Origin: Acidipila sp. EB88
GTDB taxonomy: Bacteria; Acidobacteriota; Terriglobia; Terriglobales; Acidobacteriaceae
Direction of reading: 5' to 3'
Length of the DNA: 64,000 bases
NCBI RefSeq assembly: GCF_003858395.1
Contig: NZ_QWEV01000005.1
Coordinates: 4,190,207 to 4,254,206, forward strand
Part shown: positions 17,835 through 27,752 of the stretch, piece after piece
Layout: every line of letters starts with the position of its first letter
Numbering within the stretch: the first letter of the stretch is position 1
Notes under the pieces: model-generated
What the model was told of the DNA's origin: nothing
Seen by the model: only the letters and a program-made list of their open reading frames with translations
Databases searched by the model: none
Position numbers and translations under genes: made by a program

Positions 17835-19937
17835 CTACCCTTTCACAACAGCCCGAAGCGTGGGAAGCCCATCCACTGCCTGCATTGCGACGGCGTTGCT
17901 GGAGATGGCAGCCATGATCTTGGTGACGATCCGCTCATCCGTTTCAGACGCTGCGGCAATTTCCACGGGGTACAGGATTGCGTACTGCAACCCATCGGAA
18001 AGTTGCAATCGAGCAGCCATGCCCGGGCTTTCCATTGCTGTGTCCATCCACTTCTCGACCTGGCGATGCTGTTCGTCGATGCGAGCCTTGTACTCCCCGT
18101 AGACACTTGCCACTGCTCCATAAATCAGCTTTGTGGCTGGCTCATAGTCACTGTCAGGTTTGAGCTTCAGGGTGATTTCGTGCCATACATAATCGGTGCC
18201 CGGAAGCTGCTTGTAGAGCGGCGTTCCTGACTGAAACAGAACGGAGTTCGCGAACACTGCGACACGCCCGGTCGGGTGCAGTTCCGTTCCGCTGCCGATC
18301 AGTTCCATCATGTAGAACCGCACCAGACCCACTTCCACCACGTCGCCGGTGACCCCCGCAACCGTGATCCGATCACCTACACTTACTCCATAGCGCCCAA
18401 CGATGAAGAAGTATGCTGCTACTGAAAGCAGCATGGTTTGCAGGCCGACTGCGATGCCCGCTGTGATAAAGCCGGCGAAGGTAGCAAGCGAATTGAACTG
18501 CGTGACGAATCCGCCGATCAGCACGATACCGCTCAGAAAACCGACAACCAGTCGCCGCACCAGCAGGAGCTGTCGACGACGGCGGAGATCCTGCACATAC
18601 CGGATCGTGGCCCTTTGCCACAGCGATCCGACTCCATAGAGCAGAGACAGGATCAAGGCAATCGAAAACACGCGCGCGAGCAGCGAGTGAAGGATCGTGG
18701 CACGCTCCGCTTCCACAGCGCTCCGCCACGAGACAAGGTTTCCCTGCGCCTGTTCAAGGAGCAAAACCTCCTGGCTGATCGGCACCGAGACGTCCGAGAT
18801 CGTCGTGAAGGCTTCGGTCAGTTCGTCATAGGCTTTCTTGGTGCTGGCCAAAGCTGCGGCATCGGAAGCGACAGCTCCCTTGCTTTTTACCGCGGGCAGC
18901 GCGGTTGTGGTGGATTGCAGAGTCTGCCCGGCTTCGACCGTTGCATGCAGGATCTTTAAAAGAGGCGTGCGCATATCAACAGCCTGGTCGTGCAGAACCT
19001 GAGACTCGCGGATGCGTTGCTCAATCGCGCGGTCGGCACCCAGCAGTTGGAAGAGCACTTCAGCCTGTGTCGCTACACCTGCGTCACGCAGCGAACCGAG
19101 CGGCTCGATCGTACCGACCACGGGCTTTACAGTCTTGTCGACGAGTTCGGGAGCCGCATGTTGCAGACGGTTGATGTCACCCTGCAGTCCGCTGTTGGTC
19201 TGCGCTGTGGAGACCCCGGCTACTTTCGTCAGGGCATCAAAGGTCGCCTGGGCAAGCTTCAACCTGCCTTCCAGCGCCTGCTTCTCCAGCGGCAGTTGAG
19301 GATCAGGATGACGAGTAGGAGCGCTCATCTTCGCGTCGGTCGCGGTCAATTGGGACTGCAGGTCCTGCATCTGCTGCCGCACGCCGAGTTGTACAACGGC
19401 TAGCTTCTGGGTCTCTGTCTGCGGCGCTTGAGTGACCGCAGCCCGCGCCTTGTTCTGGATACGCGCCAGCAGGGCTGCCTCGTCCCGCGAAGCTTGAAAC
19501 GCTAACTGGGCCGCTCGCGTTGCTTCAGCCTGCGCCTGCTCGGCGTAAAGCATGTCGCTTGGCTCGCCGGTTTTCTGGATGGGGGCCACCATCATCCGGT
19601 AGTAGCGGATCACCTCGTTCAGGTGGGTCAGGATCGCTTTTGACCTGGTATCGACATTGATGCCCTGGGTCACGGAAGCGGGCAGTGGCGCGGGCAGAAC
19701 GGAGAGGTGTACTGCCGTTGCCGCTTGCGGTGCAGTAGGCTGCCCCACAGCTGCCCCGCTGGCTGTTTGCGTTGAACTGTCCCTGGCCGTGTCCTTTGCA
19801 CTGTCATTCGACACGTTGCTCGCCGGCACAGCCTGACCGCTGGCATGCAAACTGTTGGACGCGAGTGCAAGCAGGAGCGCAGAAGTCCACGGTCGCAGGC
19901 GCAGTCGTCGGAAGAGAGTGCAGTCGCGAGTGTGCAT
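17835..19937 (-). CDS. MscS-family mechanosensitive ion channel with long periplasmic coiled-coil domain
   Basis: A 700-residue protein. A signal peptide (ALLLALASNSLHASGQ) leads into about 380 residues rich in Gln, Ala and Glu with coiled-coil character, such as QQMQDLQSQLTATDAKM. Two or more transmembrane segments follow (FSIALILSLLYGVGSLW, LVVGFLSGIVLIGGFV), then the MscS pore helix and beta domain (AGFITAGIAVGLQTMLLSVAAYFFIVGRYGVSVGDRITVAGVTGDVVEVGLV). The family opens under membrane tension to release solutes. The start has AAGGTGG close upstream. It is downstream of a TonB receptor on the same strand but separated by a strong hairpin, so it is probably transcribed alone. Confidence 0.88.
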   Translation of the reverse strand: MHTRDCTLFRRLRLRPWTSALLLALASNSLHASGQAVPASNVSNDSAKDTARDSSTQTASGAAVGQPTAPQAATAVHLSVLPAPLPASVTQGINVDTRSKAILTHLNEVIRYYRMMVAPIQKTGEPSDMLYAEQAQAEATRAAQLAFQASRDEAALLARIQNKARAAVTQAPQTETQKLAVVQLGVRQQMQDLQSQLTATDAKMSAPTRHPDPQLPLEKQALEGRLKLAQATFDALTKVAGVSTAQTNSGLQGDINRLQHAAPELVDKTVKPVVGTIEPLGSLRDAGVATQAEVLFQLLGADRAIEQRIRESQVLHDQAVDMRTPLLKILHATVEAGQTLQSTTTALPAVKSKGAVASDAAALASTKKAYDELTEAFTTISDVSVPISQEVLLLEQAQGNLVSWRSAVEAERATILHSLLARVFSIALILSLLYGVGSLWQRATIRYVQDLRRRRQLLLVRRLVVGFLSGIVLIGGFVTQFNSLATFAGFITAGIAVGLQTMLLSVAAYFFIVGRYGVSVGDRITVAGVTGDVVEVGLVRFYMMELIGSGTELHPTGRVAVFANSVLFQSGTPLYKQLPGTDYVWHEITLKLKPDSDYEPATKLIYGAVASVYGEYKARIDEQHRQVEKWMDTAMESPGMAARLQLSDGLQYAILYPVEIAAASETDERIVTKIMAAISSNAVAMQAVDGLPTLRAVVKG

Positions 19938-20074
19938 ACATCCACCTTAACGTAGCGTGGCCGCCGGTCACCTCAGGTGTTTGTCAAGTCACGGAACCTG
20001 GATCGATCGCATATTTGCCGGCGCGTGTGGCCGGGCGGACATGCAAAGGAGGATTGCAGCGTAGTACGTGGAGA

Positions 20075-20113
20075 GTGTTGCCGCGCGTCGGAGCGAGCCG
20101 GGCGCGGCAACAC
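20075..20113 (-). terminator. Strong hairpin after the second TonB receptor gene
   Basis: GTGTTGCCGCGC at 20075-20086 pairs perfectly with GCGCGGCAACAC at 20102-20113, a twelve-pair GC-rich stem. It lies just beyond the receptor stop. No clear U-run follows, so it may act as a transcript 3' end or barrier rather than a classical terminator. Confidence 0.5.
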
Positions 20114-20131
20114 GTCAGCTGCGAGAAGCCG

Positions 20132-23100
20132 TCAGAAGCTGATGCGCCCCGAGACCTGCACCGTGCGCGGACCAGCGCCTTCAGCTGTTTGCAGCTCAGA
20201 ACTTTGCCCGTACGAGCTGGTGTCGATCTCCATGTTCGGCGGCTCGTAGTTGCGATGGTTAAAGATGTTGGCCGACGAGATACCGAGCTCAAGCCTGGTG
20301 CCCTCCGTGAGCGACACGGCCTTAATCAGCGAGAGCGAAGTATTCACAGTGCCAGGACCCGCCACAGACCCAACCGACGCATTGCCAAAGCGGCCGATGT
20401 TATTGCCGGGCAGGGTGAACGCCGCGGGGTTCAGAAACTGGGCATCCCCGTTGCCCGGTCCATGCACGTAGAGTGAGACTCCAGGCACACGATCGGGCCG
20501 CGTATAGCCTACAGTCGTGACCATGTTGGTGCCCGCGGGGTCATCAGTTTCTTCATACGGAGTCAGAAAAGGACCGTTCTGCCAGATGAGCACGCCGCCT
20601 AACTGCCAGCCGCCGAGGATAGACGAGATCGTGCGGTTTGCGCCCGAAAGAAACATCTGCCCTCGCCCGAAAGGGAGGGTGTACAGCCCGCTGGTGAGGA
20701 AGCGGTGGCGACGGTCGAAGACCACGTTGCCATAATCGAGGCCCGGGTGAAAACGGTCGGAAACATAGTTGCCGCCGGCGGTCGCGAAGGCGGTTGGGTT
20801 TGCGCCGCCCGCGTCGGAAAGATCACGTGTGAACACGTACGAACTTTCGAACTCAAGTCCATGAGCCAGGCGCTTGTTGACTACGGCTGAAAAGGCATTG
20901 TAATTACTCTCCGTTCCGTTGAAGACACTCTGAATAATCTGCCAGTCAGGGAACGGCAGATTCGCAGCGGCTGCGGCATACCCCTCGGTATTCGGGCGCA
21001 CCTGGTTCAGATCTTCAAACGCCTCCAGATTCTTTCCGTGCGAGCCCACATACGAGAAGCGTAGGCCGATGCCGAAGCCGAGGTCCTGTTCCACAGTCAG
21101 GTTCCACTGCTGTACAGAAGGGTCCTTGTAGTGAATGGGAAAAGCATACTCAAAGCTGGCTGCGCCCGGAGTTGCGCGCACTGCCGGGAACGGGCTCGGG
21201 AAAGAAAGCAGCGGCGCGCCACTCGTTGGGTCATAGTCGTTCTGGTAGTAGGGCACAAAGCTTGCGTGTACGCTCCAGCCGGAAACCAGCGAGAAGCCCA
21301 GCGGCGACTCGATGAAATTACCCCAGCCCCCACGGATGACCGTTTTGTCATTGTTCATCGGTCGCCACGCAAAGCCGATGCGCGGCCCCCAGTCGCCGAG
21401 CGCCGTGTAGCGCAGCTTTTCGGGTAGCTTTGCCTGCGCAGCCGTGAGAATCGGCGTAGGAGCGACCGAAGCCGCAAAGTTGGGATCGGTGTATGTAAGC
21501 GCCCTGGCATTGGGCACAACCACTGCGCCGTTCGCACCGTTGGCCGTGTAATCAGGATCGAACGCAGCGGTGTCGTAGTTGATCTCTTTCAAAGGAGGAT
21601 GCAACTCATACCGCAGGCCAAAGTTGAGAGTGAGACGCGGTGTCACCTTCCAGTCGTCCTGCGCGAACCACGCGTACGAATAGCCGAGTCCATCCATGTT
21701 CGGATTCGTGACGGTGGCAAGGATGGTGTAGTCGGGGTAGCCCAGCAGGAACTGTGTAAAGGGATCGCCGATCGTTTCGCCCACCGTCGAGGTGCCGTTG
21801 AAGGTGTACTGACCAGAACGATAATTGCCGAACACATTATCGTCATGATCTGTGAGTCGCTTGAAGTCGAAACCTACCTTGACCGTGTGGTTGGCCTTGC
21901 TCCACGTTAGGTTGTCGATTACCTGGAAGGTGCCTGATCCCTGTCGGGAAGGGTTGCCGCCGCCCGTCACCATGAAGCCATTGATCATCACATTCGGCGC
22001 TTCAGGCGAGACATCCGGGTCATCGATCCCCTGGAGACCGGTTGCACCAAGCAGGCCCGTGGTGCTGATATTGATCGTTGTGGTTGTGCGCCGCGCGTTG
22101 AAGCCGGTCCGAAACTCATTAATCAGTTTAGGGGTGAATACATAGGTGTGCGCGAAGGTCAGCCCCAGGTCGTCCTCGGGCTGCGAGTAGCCACCCAGCA
22201 GCGGTGAGCCGGCTACCGTACAAAAACCGGTACACGTAGGATCAGGCGCGGTGGTCACGTTGCGAACCTTGTAGCTGAAGCGCAGAAAGGCAGACTGCTT
22301 CGGCGTGAATGTCTGGTCGAGACGAAGATCGCCTTGGTTGCTTTCAATTGGAGCCGGGAAGTTCACCGCGTAATTATTCTGGTAGCTGTCAGGACCGCCG
22401 CGATTTGGCAGTGGCATCAGCGTACTCATGATGTTCGCGGCCACCGGCGAGATAGGCACAGCAAGCGGATTGAGCGCCGTCCCGTCATAGTTCTCGATCG
22501 TTCCTGAACCTACCCCCTGCGCCGCTTGTTGTTGAAGATAGCTTTGGACATTGCCCGCACGCATGGCAAGGGTCGGCACACTGGTGACGACAGGGGTCTG
22601 TCGCGGAAGATGCAGCGACTCGAAGCTCGCGAAGAAGAAGCTCTTGTCCTGCCCGTTGTACAAGCGCGGCACCTGCACTGGGCCGCCCACAAAGCCGCCG
22701 AAGTTATTCATGATGATCTTCGGCTTGGAGCCGGTGAAGGGATCGCGGGCGTTGAGCGCGGTGTTCTCGTGATTCTCAAAGAGACCACCGTGGTACTGGT
22801 TGGTGCCCGAGCGGGAAGTCGTCGTAATATCCGCGACACCGGAGTACTCGGCATTGTTATTCGTTTGCGAGACTCGAATTTCCGAGATGGAGTTGAACGA
22901 TGGAAAAAGCTCGTCCAGCGGACTGCTGGACTCCACGTCCACGCTCGAGATCCCATCGAGCGTCACCGAGGTCATAGCCGAGGTTGCGCCTGCGATGACC
23001 AGCCCGCCGGAGTCATCCACCTGCATACCGGGGTTGGTCTGCGTCAGCGTGGTGATCGGGCTGGTCGAACCATTGGAATGAGCGAAGATCGCAACTGGCA

Positions 23101-23572
23101 GGTCTACCAGCTGTTCGCCTGTTTCAGTGGTCGCGAGGCTCGAAGTCTCTGTCGTGATGACACCCTCGCTCGCCCCCTGGACTTCAACTATCTGCACATC
23201 GGAGCCAATCGCAAGCGTTGCATCGACGCGCTTGCTCTCACGCGCCAGCAGCACCATGTTGGTGAACTCTGCCTTGGAGAAGCCCTTCGCCTCAACAGTA
23301 ACGGTGTACGTGCCGGCATCGATGATGTTGAAGGCATACTCGCCTGTAGCATTTGTCACTTGCACGCGCTGTGCGGCCGTGCCGACGTTCACCAGCGTGA
23401 CACGCGCATTGGCGACCGCGGCTCCTGCTCCATCCGTCACCGCGCCGACAAAGTTTCCGAACGTAGATTGCGCATACGTCGCGGATGCACACAGCACGCA
23501 CATGAGAAAGCAGAGCAGGAAGCGTGGAAAACAAAGACGGTGGGTCGCAGTCGTCAAACGATCGTTGGACAC
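20132..23572 (-). CDS. TonB-dependent receptor with carboxypeptidase-regulatory-like N-terminus
   Basis: About 1146 residues. The GTG at 23572 is chosen because AGGAG lies seven bases upstream; the frame extends to 23677 without a ribosome site. A signal peptide (FLLCFLMCVLCASATYAQ) precedes a CarboxypepD_reg-like domain (GNFVGAVTDGAGAAVANARVTLVN, YTVTVEAKGFSKAEF). The plug region has LTQTNPGMQVDDSG and SVTLDGISSVD, and the barrel ends in VQVSGRISF. It lies 124 bases downstream of the copper amine oxidase gene on the same strand, with a hairpin between. Its ligand is unknown; the neighbour suggests amines or amine-bearing compounds, which is inference. Confidence 0.9.
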   Translation of the reverse strand: MSNDRLTTATHRLCFPRFLLCFLMCVLCASATYAQSTFGNFVGAVTDGAGAAVANARVTLVNVGTAAQRVQVTNATGEYAFNIIDAGTYTVTVEAKGFSKAEFTNMVLLARESKRVDATLAIGSDVQIVEVQGASEGVITTETSSLATTETGEQLVDLPVAIFAHSNGSTSPITTLTQTNPGMQVDDSGGLVIAGATSAMTSVTLDGISSVDVESSSPLDELFPSFNSISEIRVSQTNNNAEYSGVADITTTSRSGTNQYHGGLFENHENTALNARDPFTGSKPKIIMNNFGGFVGGPVQVPRLYNGQDKSFFFASFESLHLPRQTPVVTSVPTLAMRAGNVQSYLQQQAAQGVGSGTIENYDGTALNPLAVPISPVAANIMSTLMPLPNRGGPDSYQNNYAVNFPAPIESNQGDLRLDQTFTPKQSAFLRFSYKVRNVTTAPDPTCTGFCTVAGSPLLGGYSQPEDDLGLTFAHTYVFTPKLINEFRTGFNARRTTTTINISTTGLLGATGLQGIDDPDVSPEAPNVMINGFMVTGGGNPSRQGSGTFQVIDNLTWSKANHTVKVGFDFKRLTDHDDNVFGNYRSGQYTFNGTSTVGETIGDPFTQFLLGYPDYTILATVTNPNMDGLGYSYAWFAQDDWKVTPRLTLNFGLRYELHPPLKEINYDTAAFDPDYTANGANGAVVVPNARALTYTDPNFAASVAPTPILTAAQAKLPEKLRYTALGDWGPRIGFAWRPMNNDKTVIRGGWGNFIESPLGFSLVSGWSVHASFVPYYQNDYDPTSGAPLLSFPSPFPAVRATPGAASFEYAFPIHYKDPSVQQWNLTVEQDLGFGIGLRFSYVGSHGKNLEAFEDLNQVRPNTEGYAAAAANLPFPDWQIIQSVFNGTESNYNAFSAVVNKRLAHGLEFESSYVFTRDLSDAGGANPTAFATAGGNYVSDRFHPGLDYGNVVFDRRHRFLTSGLYTLPFGRGQMFLSGANRTISSILGGWQLGGVLIWQNGPFLTPYEETDDPAGTNMVTTVGYTRPDRVPGVSLYVHGPGNGDAQFLNPAAFTLPGNNIGRFGNASVGSVAGPGTVNTSLSLIKAVSLTEGTRLELGISSANIFNHRNYEPPNMEIDTSSYGQSSELQTAEGAGPRTVQVSGRISF

Positions 23573-23648
23573 GGGGACACTCCTGTGATTCCAGACTGAT
23601 GAGGGTGTAGCGCGGCGGGTTGAGCGACAACGTGGAACACGAACTTCA

Positions 23649-23679
23649 GGGTGCGGCAGCAGGGAGTGTCGCCGCACCC
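23649..23679 (-). terminator. Hairpin between amine oxidase and TonB receptor genes
   Basis: GGGTGCGGC at 23649-23657 pairs with GCCGCACCC at 23671-23679, nine base pairs around a thirteen-base loop. It sits 18 bases past the amine oxidase stop, so the two genes may be transcribed separately or with attenuation. Confidence 0.45.
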
Positions 23680-23696
23680 CGTAAGGCTTGCTACGC

Positions 23697-25712
23697 TTAG
23701 GGCTTCATGGGCAGGTCCATACCCGGGTTTTTGGGGAAGAAGTTGAACGGCATGAGTTGAAACTCGTGCCACATGGTTGGCATCTGCGGCCAGTCTTCTG
23801 CGCGCGGTGTGTGATGGAAGCCGACCGTGTACCAGGCCACGATATCTGTATCCATGATGTTGCGATTCTTCTTCGTCCAGGTGGCGAGACCGTCCGTGCC
23901 GCGGCTCCCGCTTACGTAAGTCCCTGCGGCAAACCGCTCACCCGGTTCATACGGTGTCACCCAGAGCTGATGGTTCGCAAAGCCAGCGCGGCGCGAAGGC
24001 CACTCATCCGGAGGCAGCAGGGTGGAGGCCGTCAGGCCGGGCATCAGCGCATAGCCTGTGGCCTGTCCGAGCGGCCCCTTCTTCTCCGAGCTCACAAAGC
24101 GCCACATGGTGGGGCGCTCCATGCTGACGTCCATCATGGCTTCGCTCTCGGTTGCCGGCATGGTCGGCTGCATCGCCCAGATCACGTGGCGGCCATACGT
24201 TTCTTTGTTGGGCACCTTGTACTGCACCAGCTTGTCATTCATGAACGAGTTCTTCTGGCCATCCACATCCATGTCCAGGCGAAAAGAGAAGAAATGATCA
24301 TGGTCCACGGCATCCGTGCCAGGCGCAACCAGGTTGCCGAACTGGACAGGGCCGCCCGGCGCATTCTTGTCTTCAATCCCGGCGGACATGCCGTTGCTTA
24401 CATTCGTATCCGTAACTGGCTTCACTTCAAGGATGCCGGTTGCACCGACTGCGCCGGTTATTGTGCCGTCCTCTGCAAAGCGCCAATCGAGGATGTAGTC
24501 ATAGTTGCCGACCGTGGCTACACTGCGCAGCACTAACTCACGCGAGGGCCGCCCAAAGGTGCCGTTGTCATCACTGTGGCGCCACGCGGGGTCGCCCTTG
24601 GTGCGTTCAAACAGGCAGGCAGTCTGCGGCCGCTCAAAAGGTGCGCCATCTTCCCGACTGAGAAATGCCGAGAAGAAGGTAGCGTACTCAGGACAATCGA
24701 CACCTGCCACGAGAGGCTTGAGCATGCCGATACCCGTATTCATAAAGTATTCGCCGCCATCGAGGAAGACGTGCGAGTTCCAGGTTTCTTCCGGGTCCTG
24801 GTAGGGCACATACATTTCGGAGAGCGCGCCCTGGTACATCACTGAGCGCACTGCGCCTTTATCCATGATGCCAACCGTGCTAAGCACGAGGCCCTGGCGG
24901 GGATCAAGCCGGAAGCGGAAGCGCCAGTTCTGCCACGAGACGAGGCCCTTGTCGATCGAGAAGCTTGGTCCCGCCGGCTGCGTAACAAGAATGGGTTTTG
25001 TGTTCGGCATAGCCTCGCCGCCCATGCCGTCATAGATGCCAGTGGTCTCCGGCATCGGCACCGCACCATAATCGGTCACGCGCAGCACCTTCTTCGTCGT
25101 CATATCCACCACGAAGAAGAGGCCGCCAACCTCGCGGTCCCACTCACCAGAGATTGCGCCTTCCCCGTCGGTGCACCCGCCCCAGCCTATGCGGCGTGCG
25201 GGGTCCTTTTGCTCGGGAAGATCAACGAAGCCTGCAGGCGTGGCGAAGCATACCGTGTGGCGCAGATCGGTGATGTCGCGCTTCTTGAGCGCCTCCACAA
25301 TGCGCGGATCGTGCTTGATGGCCTCGTTGACCTCGTGTTCTTCCTCGGTGGTAAAGGGTGCGTGCTCGCCTTTTAATTCGTGAAAGCCTTCGACCTTCTT
25401 GCCGGCGACATCCACAACTGCCGCGTAGGACTTGCCCTCGTCAAGCAACACCACATCGGCCTGGCGCGTGATCGGGTCGCCCGGTCTCCAGGCAAGGACC
25501 ACCTGCTTGGCAGGCTCATGCAGCAGAATGCTCGCGAAGATAGTCTTCTCGTGCACGTGGCCATCGGCGCGCATCGTTTTGTAGATCGTCCAATATTCCT
25601 GGGGAGTCAGCGCGTCCAGTGGAAACTGAACCTGCGGAGCGATCGCCCACGCATTGAGAGAAGAGGCGCCAAGCAGAAAGAAAACACCGATGCATCCACG
25701 TTTACTAAGCAA
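23697..25712 (-). CDS. Copper-containing primary amine oxidase
   Basis: A 671-residue enzyme that oxidises primary amines to aldehydes with release of ammonia and hydrogen peroxide. Its cofactor topaquinone is made from Tyr404 in the motif NYDY (403-406). The catalytic base is Asp318 in FLDGGEYFMNTG. Copper ligands are His471 and His473 in DHDHFF and a third histidine in GFHHTPRAEDWP (His634). A leader (VFFLLGASSLNAWA) indicates export to the periplasm. The start is a TTG with AGGAG six bases before it. It is followed by a TonB receptor gene. The substrate cannot be told from the sequence; tyramine or phenethylamine are common in the family. Confidence 0.92.
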   Translation of the reverse strand: MLSKRGCIGVFFLLGASSLNAWAIAPQVQFPLDALTPQEYWTIYKTMRADGHVHEKTIFASILLHEPAKQVVLAWRPGDPITRQADVVLLDEGKSYAAVVDVAGKKVEGFHELKGEHAPFTTEEEHEVNEAIKHDPRIVEALKKRDITDLRHTVCFATPAGFVDLPEQKDPARRIGWGGCTDGEGAISGEWDREVGGLFFVVDMTTKKVLRVTDYGAVPMPETTGIYDGMGGEAMPNTKPILVTQPAGPSFSIDKGLVSWQNWRFRFRLDPRQGLVLSTVGIMDKGAVRSVMYQGALSEMYVPYQDPEETWNSHVFLDGGEYFMNTGIGMLKPLVAGVDCPEYATFFSAFLSREDGAPFERPQTACLFERTKGDPAWRHSDDNGTFGRPSRELVLRSVATVGNYDYILDWRFAEDGTITGAVGATGILEVKPVTDTNVSNGMSAGIEDKNAPGGPVQFGNLVAPGTDAVDHDHFFSFRLDMDVDGQKNSFMNDKLVQYKVPNKETYGRHVIWAMQPTMPATESEAMMDVSMERPTMWRFVSSEKKGPLGQATGYALMPGLTASTLLPPDEWPSRRAGFANHQLWVTPYEPGERFAAGTYVSGSRGTDGLATWTKKNRNIMDTDIVAWYTVGFHHTPRAEDWPQMPTMWHEFQLMPFNFFPKNPGMDLPMKP

Positions 25713-26385
25713 TTCGATCTCCTGTGGTTACATAATCTGGAACAAGCTTTGCAAGCACTCCGACTTTCCTGAAAGCGCGCTCCCGCTTTGATTTGAGGCT
25801 GGCGGTATCTGCCTCCTGTCGTTTACTACAGCGACTGGTAGCAAGCTTTGCGCATCGACCATCCCACCCAAGGCGGAGTGGGACTGTCACGAGCTACAGG
25901 GTAGACATCTGCAGTAATCGCACAAGCGCATGCGCATGTAAGAAGCGGTAAAGCTATGGCAATCGTCGCTACCGAGACCATTGTCATGGTCGTAACACAC
26001 GCAGACGGCACTTGCAGCGACCCGCGCGGCAGCGTGGCCTTCCAATCGAAGCGCTCTTAGCGTTACCGCCACTTGTACGGTTGCATGTGCGACAAGAGTA
26101 ATCGGGAGACCGGAATTAGCAATTCATTTTCTTTGCCATCGATAATTCTTATAGACGCAATAAGTATGCCTGCCGCGGTCGTGCGAGTGTCAGAGCACAT
26201 ACTGAATAGTGTGCGCTCTGACTTCGGGAAGCGGCGGGAGCTCTAGCGCCACTCACCTTCTGCCTTGAAGGGATTCGTTGGCGAAGGGTTGAGCCTTTGG
26301 ATGGAAGATAACGCTACGTGCGACTCGCAAGCCAACAGCATGGAGGCAAGGCCGCTGGAGATCGGTTCAGGCGGTGCGCCGGCAG
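25713..26385. other. Long intergenic region with AT-rich segment and hairpin
   Basis: No gene is recognised in this 670-base gap between two minus-strand genes. An AT-rich tract lies near 26100-26170. GTCAGAGC at 26189-26196 and GCTCTGAC at 26215-26222 form an eight-pair inverted repeat that could be a terminator of the Nudix gene or an operator. Confidence 0.4.
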
Positions 26386-26892
26386 CTATGTTTCACGCTC
26401 GGCGTTCGTGTTGAAGAGGAGCCCATTACCAAGCTGCTCCGCAAGCCGCAGCAGGAAAGGCCTTTGTTCTTCGCGAAGATACAGAGCAGCTTCTTCCGGA
26501 GGAAACCATGCGCCCCGATCAACTTCGGGAATGACGATTCTTCGCTTGGAGCGCGGCGGCCACTCCAGCTCGCAGGTATTGCTTACCAGGTCCGCGGGAT
26601 CGCAATCTCCCGCAAACGCCCAGGCCAGCACCACCTTGCCACTCTTCTGTTGCACCCAGCCCAGCTCCGCATAAGGTCCCTGGGCTACGAAGCCGGTCTC
26701 CTCCTGAAACTCCCGCCGTGCCGCGGCAAGAGGCTCTTCCCCGTTCTCGCTCCCGCCTTTAGGCAGCGTCCATGCGCCATGGTCGCGCCCAGCCCAATAG
26801 GGGCCACCCGGGTGCACGAGAAACACCTCGTGACCTTGCCCGGTTTTGCGGAACATCAGGAGTCCCGCGCTCTGCTTCGATCGCTTGCTCAT
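26386..26892 (-). CDS. Nudix hydrolase
   Basis: About 168 residues from the ATG at 26892. The Nudix box spans residues 46-68 with Gly46, Glu52, the Arg60-Glu61 pair, Glu64-Glu65 and Gly67, all present. The family hydrolyses nucleoside diphosphates linked to another moiety. The strand before the box (LLMFRKTGQGHEVFLVHPGGPYW) resembles the small diadenosine-polyphosphate/NTP-type enzymes found beside DNA-repair genes, but substrate is open. The frame extends to 27039 without a better start. The protein should be cytoplasmic. Confidence 0.85.
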   Translation of the reverse strand: MSKRSKQSAGLLMFRKTGQGHEVFLVHPGGPYWAGRDHGAWTLPKGGSENGEEPLAAARREFQEETGFVAQGPYAELGWVQQKSGKVVLAWAFAGDCDPADLVSNTCELEWPPRSKRRIVIPEVDRGAWFPPEEAALYLREEQRPFLLRLAEQLGNGLLFNTNAERET

Positions 26893-27232
26893 AGGCTCTT
26901 GGATGCAGCCGAAGTAGAGGGTTGCGGTGCCCGCTTGCCCGCTGCGCCTTGGCGGAGCTTCTTCTGCCCTCGCGGCTTCGGTGCGGACCGCAGCCTGAAC
27001 ATGTGCCGGCAGGCGTGCGCCATTTTTGCCCGAAAACATGAATCGTGGCGAACTCTCGCTGTCTCGGCGCCTCCAGACTAGGTCCAGAAAGCGGTGCTCG
27101 CACGCAGAAACAGATGCGAGCAGGTCATCTTCAGCTCGACGGACATGGAGAAGTCCGGGAACGGAATGGGACAGGACGAACGATCGCGATCGAACACGGA
27201 TCGGTTCTGAGCAAACCTGACAAGACGCCGGA
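26893..27232. other. Intergenic stretch, nothing recognised
   Basis: Upstream of the Nudix gene and downstream of the DinB-like gene on the same strand. No gene, repeat or hairpin of note is seen. Confidence 0.35.
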
Positions 27233-27733
27233 CTACTTGCTGTCGGCGGTCGGACCGAATGTTGCTGGGACTTTTTCGCCGAGCAGCCGAAGGTAAACCC
27301 CGAGTTGAGCTCGGTGATGGATCATGTGGTCGAGAAACAATGTGCGGTAGGCGCTGTAGCGCGTCGTCTGGAGCACTACATTCCCTTGCTTCAACAGCGT
27401 GAATGACTCGTCGAAAGTCGCATCGTTCGTCGCCTTCAGTGTCTCGACCAGACGCGCAGCCATGGCTTCGAACTCAGCCACGAGATCCGCCTTGAGCTGC
27501 ATGCGTAGAATCTTGCGCGGATCCTCTGGCGTGCCCATGTTGATGCTGGGTAGGGTGAGGTGCAGGCACGCAAACCCGACGAGTTCTGCGGTATGACCAG
27601 CCAGGCGCGTGAGCTGCATCGACTTCTCGTGAGGCGCGAAGTCGTTCCGCCCGTCCGGCACTTCACTGAGTACCTTGCGCGTGTTTTCGAGTTGCTGTTC
27701 AAGCTCAGGCAGAAGGCGTTCTGCGAGTGTCAT
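27233..27733 (-). CDS. DinB-like four-helix protein
   Basis: A 166-residue helical protein of the DinB/YfiT-like superfamily. It has the expected spaced histidines: one in LAGHTAELVGF and a pair in FLDHMIHHRAQLGVYLRLLGE near the C-terminus, which in relatives bind a metal. Members are often thiol-dependent (bacillithiol or mycothiol) transferases or stress proteins, and many have no assigned function. GGAAGGGATTCC precedes the ATG. It follows katG on the same strand, but a strong hairpin lies between them. Confidence 0.8.
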   Translation of the reverse strand: MTLAERLLPELEQQLENTRKVLSEVPDGRNDFAPHEKSMQLTRLAGHTAELVGFACLHLTLPSINMGTPEDPRKILRMQLKADLVAEFEAMAARLVETLKATNDATFDESFTLLKQGNVVLQTTRYSAYRTLFLDHMIHHRAQLGVYLRLLGEKVPATFGPTADSK

Positions 27734-27752
27734 GGAATCCCTTCCAAGTTGC

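Noticed and set aside
17505..18230. A 241-residue plus-strand protein upstream of and overlapping the MscS-type gene
   Set aside because: It has no domain, no ribosome site and overlaps the conserved C-terminus of the channel.
20132..23572. Many long open frames on the plus strand inside the TonB receptor gene (for example 22526-23599)
   Set aside because: They are antisense shadows of a GC-rich gene, with no ribosome sites or recognisable domains.
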